Source: Albugo candida
Taxonomy: Eukaryota > Oomycota > Peronosporomycetes > Albuginales > Albuginaceae
Direction: 5' to 3'
Length of the DNA: 64,000 nucleotides
NCBI GenBank assembly: GCA_905220665.1
Contig: CAJNAR010000024.1
Coordinates: 62,001 to 126,000, forward strand
The number at the start of each line of letters is the position of its first letter. The first letter of the stretch is position 1. The translations under genes and the position numbers were made by a program. Below are positions 34,193 through 44,447 of the stretch, one piece after another. The notes beneath the pieces are model-generated. The model was not told the origin of the DNA. It ran no database searches and saw only the letters and a list, made by a program, of their open reading frames with translations.

Positions 34193-35930
34193 TTTGTATT
34201 GTTTGTTGTTGGCTTTTGACGTCGTGTTGTGTTGTAGTCTTGTATCTGGAAAGCAAATTGCAAAATGAAGAGATTTGAGAAAAGATCAGGTGGCCTGTAA
34301 AACTAGTGGCTCACAAGCAATCTCGTAAAGTGGGACGAAGCGGCAAAGTGGCAACATTTGACCTGGGTACACAGACCAAGACCAGAAGCAGATTGGTTCA
34401 AATTCCTCTATCCGTTGTGTGTAATCGTGTCCGTTGGAAAATTTTCGGCAAGGATTAGGATTGTATCAGTGAATGCTTTATAGCGCGTTCAGGATAAATG
34501 ACTATAGATGAGTGGCTTCACAATAGTCATGCTGCTCCCTTTCCTTTCCCAACGTATATTGCGTCTAGCAGATTTTAGTTCGGAATACATCATCTAAAGT
34601 CATATCGCAGGCTTTTGCTCAGCAGAAGTCATCATTCATTTGATGACATTGCTTCTTGTCGCTCTCTGTCCATCGTAGTGCGCGGCTGCATATGTCATAC
34701 CTAAGTGCTTACGCCAGGCACTGTGATAAGTGAGGCCATAAAAAAAAGGTAGCGTGCAAAATCTTGAGAGTGTGGAAGCCACCTCCGCCATACGCTAGAA
34801 TTTCACATAACGGTAACGCACTCCATAAATAAAAAGGAGTCTGGTATAGGAAAGGAACCCGAAGGCAGCATAGAAGACACGGCAAACAATTTAATACACA
34901 CTTTATTTGTTAGCAAAGGAGAAATATGTCGGTCAGAGTCCTTCCAGTGTCACACCAGTTGGCCATTCTCGGTTCGGCATCGATTACTCACTATTTCTTC
35001 ATCGGAGTATCACCGTACTTATATTCGTCGCGAACTTACTGTACATTTTCGTAGGTTGAATCTGATGCAGTCGTGAATGATCTGCACGGAGGCTTTGTTG
35101 TACACCGTGATCCTGGTGGCATCTTCATGTGATGGACATCATTCAAGGACAAGTTGCTCTTGATTACTTTATATTTATTAAAGGGGAGATAGCCTTATAT
35201 TTTGGTACCGCAAGAAAGGGTTGTCAGCAGCAACACATATCATCAACCTCGGAGAGGACACCTCCAATAATCGTTGTTCTATGTATACTTCTAAACATTA
35301 TGTTCGGTTGCATTGAAGCAATATAATGTGCTTGGAATAAATTAAGTACAAGTGAGAACAACAATAAACTTAAAACCAACGCGTTATTGTGGCTCACGGA
35401 TGGAAATCCCAGTACGAAAGCTTGTTCAGCGACGATTCGCGCTTAAGAAATGGATTCAATTAAGCATATCGGAGCTTTGTCGGGCCCTAAGAATCTTAAT
35501 GGTTCAAACACAAGCGGCGAATCGATCTCTCAACTCGGTCGATTACGTAATGGCTGATATAGTGAACTCGTGCAAATAAGGAAGACGCTGTACTCGAGAC
35601 TCGTCATGTGGATAACACTCCATCCATACGCTGACGTCGACTGAATCGGTTTTGTTCGTTGTGTTGAGGCTCTGTTGAGAAGAGCGGAGCTGCTGACGAT
35701 CAAATGAAGCTGCAAGAAGCATGATGGAAGATGACTTGGAAGCCCGGTTTTTCGACATGAAGGAGTGATACAAGTAAGGGAAGCAGAGAAATGAAATAAG
35801 ATTATTTGTTTGGATACTTAGACACAAAAAGAAGTCTTTCATGAACCGAGGACGTGCGTGCTCATTCAGGATCGAAATGACGTATCTTATCGGCGAAGGA
35901 TCCTACTTTTGTGAAATTTTGTCGAAACAG
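34193..35930. other. Module spacer, copy 4 (mosaic)
   Basis: From about 34290 to 35035 it is almost identical to copies 1 and 2. At about 35035-35045 identity drops sharply and the rest is diverged. This looks like the edge of a gene-conversion tract. It contains a plus-strand 65-codon frame (35129-35326) and a 75-codon frame (35352-35579), neither recognised. Confidence 0.5.
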
Positions 35931-36029
35931 TATTGATGGAATGTGCTGACATGTCGATGTACGTCATGTCAGAATCCACTTCCTATCGTCCAATTCGTCG
36001 TTGTGAATATGGAGATTTTGAAAACGATA

Positions 36030-37200
36030 GCTGCTTCATAAAGAATGCATTCGAAGGCCGTATAATGAAATCACGCTTACAGGAGTTTTTTTCGCTCACC
36101 TGCTACAAACGTCAGTTCGGGTCAAGGAATGTCTGCACGGATGCGCAAGCATGGATTATACGTCTTCGTTCGCTCCAAAAAACAAGCTGGAGTATCATTA
36201 CACCTTTTCCTGGTGCACGAATAGACTTTTGGAAGCCATAAAGACTCCTCGACGGCATTGTGACATTTTTTCTTGCAAGCGATGTAGAGACCACCGAAAT
36301 GGGGGTATTGCAACGATTGCAATAGGTGCTACTTTGCAGAAGGGGCTGGAGAACTGCCTTGTTCCTGTCAAGTTCACCCAAGTGGGAGCCATCAGATTGT
36401 AAAAGAAGCAATTTCTTTCGATCACGTTGCTGCGTTTGCTGAAGAAGAGAACGAGTGCACAATTACGTGGTGGCCACAATGCATGGAATATGGACGCTCC
36501 AATTATGTATGTGAGAATCGCATCCGTATTGCTACACACATTTCCACCAGCGATGCCAATGCTGAGTAAAAGCTGTCAATACCTTGGATAGTATCAAACC
36601 AAAGAACCCCAGACCGATAATCAAACAAAATGACAAGAGCATCGCAGGACGAGAAGCCCCACTTGTTTTATCTCGCCTACAACAATTACTCAACCATCCA
36701 AATGATTCATCTACTGAGCAAAGAAGGCAAGTGCTAATCGGAATCAGCCATTCCTGCCAGTCGGAATTCATCTTTCTTCATTTCCACTACAAAAAGCCCT
36801 AAATCCCTGGCAATTATGGAGTGAGAAACCACACACTCAGCCAACTTCCCCCACTATGCAAACGCACTTTGAGCAAGAAAGCGGTCCCAGCCAAAGTACG
36901 AAAGGATCATCAGTTTCGGCGATCAAGAAGGGTAACTGGAATTATCATCGGCATCGAAATCCATGATTATGAAGCAACGTGCAGGCCCATACTCTTCCCC
37001 TACACTAAACAATATTCCATTACAAAAGCTTATATCTCTCGGAAATGCGGTGAACAGCTCTGCAAATGTCAACAACACGGGCACTATACCACAGATGTAT
37101 ACGTGGTATTCTGTTATACACCTCATTGGATGCCAAGACTCGAGGAAAAGAAAACCAAAAGCCAGGACGCAAGAAAGCTCTTGTCAAACGACTGAGATGG
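36030..37200 (-). pseudogene. APC-family permease pseudogene, copy 4 (internal deletion)
   Basis: Keeps the C-terminal segments (ASRPAMLLSFCLIIGLGFFG near 36690-36620) and N-terminal part, but about 0.6 kb that in copy 3 carries the AEEIKSPRTTYPQA signature is deleted at about 36850. It shares with copy 3 the 78-bp loss in the first membrane segment. Non-functional. Confidence 0.6.
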
Positions 37201-37244
37201 ATCAATACTATTACTCATCCTATGTATATAATTGACCATACGAC

Positions 37245-38010
37245 TGGATGAACACCGGACTCTACATCCCCTTTTGAAAATAAGGCTCAACGTGTAAAGT
37301 ATCTGACACCTGGCTATCAGTAGCATCGAAGCTATCTCCATTAAAGAACCCATGCAAGAGAACTGAAAGGAGGTGGGCAATTTGTCCGACTACGAATGCG
37401 CTGCGTGACGCCAGACGCAAAATTGTACACCAGACGGTCTATTATAACAGAAAATAACTCGAGTTGTGACAGCTCCATTACACGTGGGGTCTCAGGATAC
37501 TGTGAGATACGACACCATTCAAGTGGAGCGATACTCCGAGTTTTAGTAATGCATTGCAGATCCCGGAATGTTCTGACTTTTATCTGTACCTTTTACAGAC
37601 GTCCACCTCTAAAGTATGTTTATGAAACACCAAAGAATGCTTTGGTATGTCACAAGTGGTGGAATCACGATGGCCTCGAAAACGGTGGAAAACATAACTG
37701 AAACACTCAACATCTTCGCGATGATATTGTTGTCCACGGCCGTGTATTGGAAAGTGTATGCGCTTCTGTGTGCTCAGTACAAACCGCAAGAGCTCAATCC
37801 TGCCGTATATCCCATCTTGATCAATTGCTAGAGACAGACCTGGTAGCTGATGTCACTCTTCGGGCAATTGAGGATCAACGGTTGAAGCGATGTAATATCA
37901 CATTCCGTGCTGTGTACTGAAGTAATTTCAGCGGATGTTACAGACGACTTGGCTGTCCGTAATCGAACTTATCTAGTCACATCTGATATTCTATGAAAGA
38001 CAGGTCTATA
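37245..38010 (+). pseudogene. Divergent plus-strand coding remnant, unknown, copy 4
   Basis: Counterpart of 20745-21420 and closest to it. It has a 101-codon open frame (37396-37701) ending with the PPLKYVYETPKNALVCHKWW segment, then broken continuation. Unrecognised. Confidence 0.4.
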
Positions 38011-38204
38011 TCCTGGTCTGACTTTTGGCATTCCCGAAAGTCGATTTTCAAAAATTAATCCTGACTTTTATGTGGCACATTGCGGGCCTCAATTATGTGG
38101 GCATTCAAGAGTAAGAAATGGGTAAGTGGCTGTAGTCATCGCCGAGTATTCATAAAAGAGTGATGCAATCCGTCTTCTTCGAATTGTGTTTATCACTTCT
38201 GGCT

Positions 38205-38447
38205 TTATTTCTTCCCATCAACGAAAAATTCTTGAAGCTCATTCAGATCTCTTGAGGAATCCTGTAAGGACCCAATGCTTCGTAACATACGCTTGGTAGA
38301 TATGCTATCTTCTGACCCCACTCCAGCGGCGAGCGAGGTCATTAAGCAACCTCCTAATGTATCCCAGAATCCAAAGATCTTGATGGCTCGTGCGCGGTTC
38401 AAATGATCGTACCATCGGCTTGCCAGATACTTTGTTGCCCTCTGCAA
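38205..38447 (-). CDS. K-family member, RSIG variant (80 aa, tandem with a degenerate K)
   Basis: Open frame containing MTSLAAGVGSEDSISTKRML, RSIGSLQDSSRDLNELQEF and a stop. The core reads RSIG followed by SSRDLNEL. The N-terminus is not a good signal peptide: the stretch IKIFGFWDTLGGCLMTSL aligns with the K signal peptide (FMSMVGFLLTMLCGCS) but is eroded. Immediately upstream (38574-38448, other frame) lies a second K-like piece with a hydrophobic stretch and VSGKPMVRSFEPRTSHQDL. Possibly one chimeric gene or two decaying ones. Confidence 0.45.
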   Translation of the reverse strand: MQRATKYLASRWYDHLNRARAIKIFGFWDTLGGCLMTSLAAGVGSEDSISTKRMLRSIGSLQDSSRDLNELQEFFVDGKK

Positions 38448-38780
38448 CTGTATTTAATGGCTGTATCATAAGGTAGACCGTGAGCATCAGCAGTGAAAAG
38501 CCACGACCATCATACACTTGATTTCCACTCAACATAGTTACGTGTTGTCTGAATGAGTCCAATCGAACTTTCAAATCCTGTCAGCGGGATCTCGATTGCT
38601 GCTTCTAGAGCATATTCAGTCTATAATTATATTCCGCACTCTTCCTTTGTGGAGTGCGATCCCACAGCACAATTATGGCTGGAGCTACTTTCTATTTAGA
38701 TCCGCTTTCCAATTCCGAGCACGTTATGAGCATAGTGCGTGTGCAATGGTGTCAACGATACGGTCGGAATGAAAGGGTTT

Positions 38781-39152
38781 TCATGAATTATATCCGAGAT
38801 GTGCCTTACATTGCTGGCGGTGACGCTGCACTTCTTTTAGACCGATACGAATCATCGTTTGCTCGATCCGTAGTAAGTAATTCTGACAGTTCCAGCATTT
38901 TACGTGATCTAGACCACGTTTAGTGCGCACGTTCGGTACTTTAGAAGACAGTTTTACTATCAAGGTGGCCGAATCAAGTTTTAATGGTACTGGATCAACT
39001 CGCAACGCAATCATTGCCGTGGATACGGAACTTGCAAGTAGAAATGCAAGTGCAACTTCGATCCTAATCCTAGTTGGATGGCGATGTTCAGGCAAGTGTG
39101 GTTGACACCAATGTGGAAATACAGCACGATCAGCGAGAAGACATATTACCAT
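38781..39152 (-). CDS. Small secreted-type CxxC protein (123 aa)
   Basis: Paralogue of 23812-24117. Polar N-terminus (28 residues), hydrophobic stretch IEVALAFLLASSVSTAMIAL, then a 22-residue insert not found in the other copy, then VKLSSKVPNVRTKRG and the KCWNC motif, and RHRQQCK near the end. The indel between copies is 66 bp and keeps the frame. An overlapping plus-strand 89-codon frame (38654-38923) is broken in the 23.8-kb copy, which favours this strand. Function unknown. Confidence 0.52.
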   Translation of the reverse strand: MVICLLADRAVFPHWCQPHLPEHRHPTRIRIEVALAFLLASSVSTAMIALRVDPVPLKLDSATLIVKLSSKVPNVRTKRGLDHVKCWNCQNYLLRIEQTMIRIGLKEVQRHRQQCKAHLGYNS

Positions 39153-39529
39153 CTCTCACAGATATTCACATGAAACGTATTTTGTACGTATTTTGTATGT
39201 ATAATTATTATTTGCGACAGTTCAGGTATCTGGAGACGTCACTTGATCTCATCCTCGTATTGCACCGTCAAGTATGCGACCCATTTTCTCTTTCATTCTA
39301 GTGATGTAATTATCACACTGCGGTCTGATCGTGGCTTGGTGTGAACAAGCCAACACCACTTCAGTAAGATAAAGACTTTTAAATAGGGTGTTCAAAGTGT
39401 CGACACACGGAAGTGCACACTACGTACTACGTTTCGTAAACATGGATTGAAGAAAGTATAGTGCATTTAAATTGGAGATAACTCAAAGATAAGAAATGAC
39501 GAGAGCGATGCTGCCTGTAAATATGATGA

Positions 39530-40624
39530 TCAAGGTTCTTCTTTTTCCGGCCGTTGGTATCCAACATTGGAATAAAGCGATCCCAGAGCAGCCTTGGCTT
39601 TTTTCAGATTGTTCGCGTTTCCATCTTGACGCGAATCCACTTCATGCGTCTTTCTTTTTCCAAAACTCCAAAATTTCTTAAAAAAGCGGGGTTTCTTTTC
39701 TTGGGGCCGTATTGTAGTGCTTTCAGCGATACGTAGTGTCTTATTTGGTACGTCTTTAAATGGAATGGGGGAGTTCTGATTAGGCTTTTTCAAAGGTAGT
39801 ATTGGCCAAGCAGCAGTAAAAAGCGACTTTGATTTAAATCGATCAGCTTGTGCCAGACTAATGGAGTCACGAGTCCCAGGTATTTTGACATGACCATTCG
39901 CAAATTTTGGACCTTGAAAAGAAGTCCCGGAATCTTTGTTGCTACTCCCTGCGTCTGCTGTATCCTTTGTAGCAGCAGTATAAAGCGACTTTGATGTAAA
40001 TCGATCAGCTTGTGCCAGACTAATGGACTCACGAGTCCCAGGTATTTTGACATGACCTTTCGCAAAATTTGGATCCTTAAAAGAAATCCCGGAATTTTTG
40101 TTGCTACTCCCTGCGTCTGCTGTATCCTTTGTAACAGCAAATCTGACTGTTTTGCGCTCCTGCTTCGGGCTATCATTCACTTTAGCCTTACCACGTCCAG
40201 ATAATGAAGATTCTGAGACTCTGAGCTCTGCGTGTGAATCATCGTTATTCGGAGTATTTGTGGTAGAAATACGATTATATTTAGGGGTGAGCAGTCGTGT
40301 TGGATTCGATATTGATCCATTTCGACTTGAGGTCGCACGGAGATTGCCCCTACCTTGTGTTTCAATGTCATGAATAAATGACCGTGATCCAGTCGTTGTT
40401 GTTTGGAGATCGAATCGAACATCTCGCTGACTTTTTCTCGACATGTATAGCGGCGTAGCATCAAAGTTCTTATCCAAAGTTGCATGCTGCGTCTCCTTTA
40501 TCTCACTCCTACCATCAGTATCTGCGTTTGTCGTAAACGAATGCGTGTCACCAATTAGTGTGGTCGCTGACTCTACCGAAGTCGTAAGGACGCCACAAAC
40601 TACCACATGTATAAAAGCCACCAT
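39530..40624 (-). CDS. S-family secreted protein, intact (364 aa)
   Basis: Unrecognised secreted protein and the only intact S copy. Signal peptide MVAFIHVVVCGVLTTSVESA, cleavage near ESA-TT. The mature protein is polar and disordered, rich in Ser, Thr, Asp, Lys and Asn, with no Cys after the signal peptide. Residues about 163-216 and 217-270 are a direct duplication (DTADAGSSNK, HVKIPGTR, SISLAQAD). The C-terminus is basic with aromatic residues (PRFFKKFWSFGKRK), then an alanine/lysine part. Start at the first ATG of the signal peptide; no upstream extension here, unlike the 9- and 25-kb copies. The family has relics elsewhere in the window and may be an effector family. Confidence 0.75.
   Translation of the reverse strand: MVAFIHVVVCGVLTTSVESATTLIGDTHSFTTNADTDGRSEIKETQHATLDKNFDATPLYMSRKSQRDVRFDLQTTTTGSRSFIHDIETQGRGNLRATSSRNGSISNPTRLLTPKYNRISTTNTPNNDDSHAELRVSESSLSGRGKAKVNDSPKQERKTVRFAVTKDTADAGSSNKNSGISFKDPNFAKGHVKIPGTRESISLAQADRFTSKSLYTAATKDTADAGSSNKDSGTSFQGPKFANGHVKIPGTRDSISLAQADRFKSKSLFTAAWPILPLKKPNQNSPIPFKDVPNKTLRIAESTTIRPQEKKPRFFKKFWSFGKRKTHEVDSRQDGNANNLKKAKAALGSLYSNVGYQRPEKEEP
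39815..40138 (-). repeat. Two 162-bp tandem repeats inside the S gene
   Basis: In-frame tandem duplication of 54 codons with a few differences between units. The 24.5-kb paralogue has a single unit, so the duplication arose after the two copies split or was lost there. Confidence 0.85.
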
Positions 40625-41991
40625 GAAAATGATCCAGACTGAAACTTTCCGGCTAACGCTAGCAATTTGATCTGTTTTGTTCTGGGAAGAAGAACGCGAA
40701 TCACCTTACACTAATATCGGTAATTTAGAATATTTTGCAGACAACTGTCGAGTGCACAGAGTAGCATCGGTGTAGGGTCGTAATCCAATCACATGGGTTC
40801 AATAACCCTGCAGCAATCATTCTGGTCGTATCGGTAGTGAGATATTCTTACAAACTAACAACTTATTCTCACATTATTCCTCAGGACTCAACGACGAGAA
40901 GCACTTGCAGGAATCAAAGTGATGTGTGCAACGTATCACGCAGGGGAAAAACACGTCATCATGGAGTTCGGAATGACATGACTGTTTCCATTGGTTATTA
41001 GTTTTTACCTGATTGCCTTTTTCCCAAGGAAGTCAACTTTTGAGGTACAGAAACTACTTGCTCACAAGCGATGTCGTGCAGCGGGTGAAGCGGCAATGTG
41101 GCAACATCTGACATGGGTACACAAAACACAAACTGGTCAAATTTTCTCCGATCGGTTGTGTGTGATTATGTAACATCCAATGTACACAAAAGAAGAACAG
41201 AAGCAGATTGTTCGAATTCTCCTTTCCGTTCTGTGTAATCATGCCCCTTGGAAAATTCTTGGCGGAGACTAGGATTGTATCAGGGAATGCTCTACACGTA
41301 ACAAGTGCGTTTAGGATAAATGAGTAGAGATATGTGCTTCAAAGTAGTCGGAGTGCTACCTTTCATTGCGCCTTGCAAATTCTATCCCAGAATACATTTA
41401 CCACATTTCATGAAGTTCATTTCGCTGCCTATTGCTTAGCAAAAGCCTCTCTTCCATTTGTTGCTATCGCTGGCTATTACGTACTTGCACAAGGTGATCC
41501 TGATAGCGTCTTAGTGTGGTGGACATCATTCGGGGGACACGGTGCTCTTGGACTTTATATTATTACAAGGGGATACAGACTCCTATATTGGGACGAGGCA
41601 ACCCCAATAAAGCGCTGTCATCTGCAGCACATATCCTCAACTTAAGCGGACGCCTCCATCAATCGTTGTTGTCTGTATAATCATTATTTATGATAGCCAA
41701 ACGCCGTCAAGTAAGTCAGTCGTCATATACTCTTATTATGAGCGTTTTAATGGCGGCATCAAGTCCGTAGTATCGGACTCTAGCTTTCTAGCTTTCGCTT
41801 ACGCCTGACTAGTAAGTCATTTAATAAATTTATAAACTTCAGGAAATAATGTACATACGCTTCGTTGTTCGCAGAATCTAATATCATATTCGGTATCACT
41901 GAATCATTATAACGCCTGGAATCATTGTTGGTACAAGTGAGAACAACAATAGAAAAAATTTATTATAATGAATTATAGTATCCGTGTTCTC
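40625..41991. other. S upstream region joined directly to module spacer
   Basis: The S upstream region (to about 41045) passes straight into sequence that in other copies lies upstream of the K gene (CTCACAAGC near 41062), so the K gene is missing here. From 41334 to 41645 a plus-strand 103-codon frame (DPDSVLVWWTSFGGHGALGL, then YIITRGYRLLYWDE) is the best preserved version of a frame decayed in the other spacers. No family assigned. Confidence 0.45.
41714..41810. mobile_element. Small MITE-like insertion (97 bp) with AGTA duplication
   Basis: 97 bp bounded by AGTCAGTCGT and ACGCCTGACT, imperfect 10-bp terminal inverted repeats (9 of 10 match), and flanked by AGTA on both sides (41710-41713 and 41811-41814). 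The related spacer at about 27628 reads straight through GTAAGTCATTTAAT with a single copy, an apparent empty site. Confidence 0.6.
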
Positions 41992-42231
41992 CTACTTGTG
42001 TTTGTCATTTTCAGCGTTATTACTTCCAATTAATGAAAAATCTTGAAGCTCATCCACATCCCTTGAGTTGTCGTGTAACAATCTAAGATTTCGCAACAGT
42101 GGCTTAGCAGAGATGCTACCATCTGACATGACTGCAGCGTTGAGCGAGTTCGAAAAGAAGCCGCAAAGCATCATCAGTATGAGCCCAGCCATAGCCATGA
42201 ATTTGGGTCCGAGGTGCAAGTCCAATACCAT
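41992..42231 (-). CDS. K-family RxLR secreted protein (79 aa, RNLR)
   Basis: Start chosen at 42231 (MVLDLHLGPKF) by alignment with the neighbours; the open frame extends upstream to 42333. Signal peptide to about residue 31 (FMAMAGLILMMLCGFFSNSL, cut near NA-AV). The core SAKPLLRNLRLLHDNSRDV contains a canonical RxLR, RNLR, at residues 47-50, followed by SRDVDEL, which resembles the acidic dEER-type region of oomycete RxLR effectors. No Cys in the mature part. First of three K genes in a local tandem array. A translocated effector is a reasonable prediction but not shown. Confidence 0.72.
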   Translation of the reverse strand: MVLDLHLGPKFMAMAGLILMMLCGFFSNSLNAAVMSDGSISAKPLLRNLRLLHDNSRDVDELQDFSLIGSNNAENDKHK

Positions 42232-42299
42232 TTTGTGTATGTTGTCGTAAAGTGCACTTGTATTCGCAAAGTAAAAAGTAGAATGAAGATAGTGTAAGA

Positions 42300-43100
42300 A
42301 ATGAAGGACAGAAGACACGTAATGGTCTCTCAATGTTCAAGATTATTTTGCGTTTCGAAGTGCCAGCATATCGATGAAGGTACACTAGAAAACACACGTG
42401 TATTCCGGATCAATCCAAACTCCAGTCACTATAAACATACATCATTTTCTACCCTTTGATTATCAGATTGAACCCTCCTTTTTCCTGTGACTCACCGTTT
42501 TGTTTGCTGTCGCACTATAAGCCTATACATTCTCATATTGTGAACCGCATAAATTCGCTTCCGATTGACAACGTGAAAACTTGGCTACGAATTCTATAGA
42601 GTAACTCTGATGGTGCAACTGCTAATTCTCAAGTTTTACTCGCCGCCTTGTGGTTAAAACGTCATGAGCATCTCTAATCGTGGTCACACGTATCTGCTCA
42701 CTGACGGGCTCTTTTCGCTCGTTTGGCTGGAAAAGGAGGATGTTGCACCAGAGCTTCGATGTTTCCTGTTGACGCTGATCCTCTGCAATGTGATTTTATG
42801 CTTGGCACTCTTAAGGGCCTGCAATGCCCGTATGCGACCTATGTGGCATCCATGCCCAGCGATATGCTCGCTTCATGCTTGAGACTGAGTGTAATAATGC
42901 CAGAAACGAAGTACTAAGAGACTACGTGGGCGCGAGTTCATGACGCACAAAAGCTTTGAACTTCGGTAAGCGATCTGATCGCAAGTATTTTGAGACGACG
43001 CTTTATCACATGAAGTGATGCAAAACGTATGCTGTATCTCTAATGGGAGTCGCTCTGAGATAATTTGAATTAACCGCGTGTTAGATAGATCGAGTACAAG
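42300..43100. other. K-upstream cassette with plus-strand remnant
   Basis: Upstream region of the K gene, with plus-strand short frames (MSISNRGHTYLLTDGLFSLV at 42664) that recur broken near 43.88 and 45.18 kb. Ends with GATCGAGTACAAGTGAGATG at 43088, which is repeated at 44375. Confidence 0.45.
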
Positions 43101-43156
43101 TGAGATGTATATTGTACGGTAGCTATATACCGAATAATGCTATCAGTTTTCTCATA

Positions 43157-43381
43157 CTACGGGTGACGTTTTTTCTCTTTTATTCCAAACCTGGTAGACC
43201 AGTTCAGATTTCTTGGTGGATCCGGTAACGATCCAAGGCTTCGTAACATTGGCTTGGAAGAGATGCTATCACTTGATCCCACTGCAGCGTCGAGCAAGGT
43301 CAGGGAGCAGCCGCATAGCATCGTCAGTAGGAAACCCACCATAGACATGAATTTGAGTCGGAAACGCAATTTCAATCCCAT
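43157..43381 (-). CDS. K-family RxLG secreted protein (74 aa)
   Basis: Start at 43381 (MGLKLRFRLKF). The open frame extends upstream to 43594, but the upstream part matches non-coding flank of the neighbours. Signal peptide FMSMVGFLLTMLCGCSLTLL, cut near DA-AV. Core SSKPMLRSLGSLPDPPRNL with RSLG at 47-50, and a basic C-terminal tail (KEKKRHP). Second gene of the array. Confidence 0.7.
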   Translation of the reverse strand: MGLKLRFRLKFMSMVGFLLTMLCGCSLTLLDAAVGSSDSISSKPMLRSLGSLPDPPRNLNWSTRFGIKEKKRHP

Positions 43382-44048
43382 TTTGTGTATGTTGTCGTGA
43401 AGTGCACTGTTATTCGCAAAGTAAATTGTAAAAATGAAAGAACGATAGCAAGAAATAAGGAATAGAAGGTACGCGGTGGTGTTTTTTTCAATGTTTTCAA
43501 TTACAACGCGCCACAAAGTGGCAGCACGTTGATGAGGGTAGACTAGAAAGCACACAGGTATTTGGTTTAATACAATTCCAATCATTATATACATGTCGCT
43601 AAGGAAAAAGCATGTTCATAACTTCACTATTGTCGGAAAGTAGTGCTGAGTTCTGTATCGATTATACATAAATCTTATCTACCCTTTGTAATCAGATTGG
43701 ACCCCCTCAGTCCTTTACTTTACCGTCTTCTTTGCTGTCGCACTATAAGCCTATATATTTTTACATTGTGAAGCTTATACATTCGCTTCCGATTGACAAC
43801 GTGAAAATCTCAGTACGAATTCTATAGCGTACTTCTGATGGTGCAACTGCTAACTGTAAAGTTACTGGTGGAAACGTCATGGGAATCTCTGATCGTGGAC
43901 AGACGTATTGCTCACTGTAACACACTGAAGCTGATGCTTCTTCACTTGTCCAACCGAGCAAGGAGGATGTTGCACCGCAGCTTCGATGATTCCTGCTGAT
44001 TGTATACGTGGCACTCTTGAGGCGCTGCAACGCCCATAGGCGACGTAT

Positions 44049-44321
44049 GTGGCATCCATGCTCAATGCTGGCTACATGCTTCAGACAGAGGGTAAGAACT
44101 ATCAAAACCTGAGTTTATTGAGACTACGTGGACGCCAAGTTTACGACGCACAAAAGCTTAGATTCTTAGTGAGCGATCTGGTCGCAAGTATTTTGAGAGG
44201 ACGCTTGATCAGAGGAAGCGATGTAGAACTATGCTGCATTTTAAGTACATTTCAATCAGAGACGCTTCGAGATGATCGCAGCTTTCGTTTTGTCGAGAGT
44301 ATAAAGGTCAAAAAGCCATGA
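44049..44321 (+). other. Plus-strand open frame of the K cassette (90 codons)
   Basis: Open frame with LSLLRLRGRQVYDAQKLRFL and SDLVASILRGRLI. A diverged counterpart lies at 42850-43060 with stops. It might be the 3' exon of a gene divergent from the K gene, or chance. No signal peptide and no family recognised. Confidence 0.3.
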
Positions 44322-44447
44322 ATAAACGACACAGCAAAAGTAATAGTGTTTTGAAAAAAAACGCGTGTGAATTAGATCGAGTACAAGTGAGATGTATATT
44401 GTGCAGCAGCTCTATCAAAACCGAATAAGGCTACTACTTTTCTCATA

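Noticed and set aside
38654..38923. 89-codon plus-strand frame (MRSHSTIMAGATFYLDPLSN)
   Set aside because: The copy near 23.7 kb has several stops in this frame while the overlapping minus-strand CxxC frame stays open in both.
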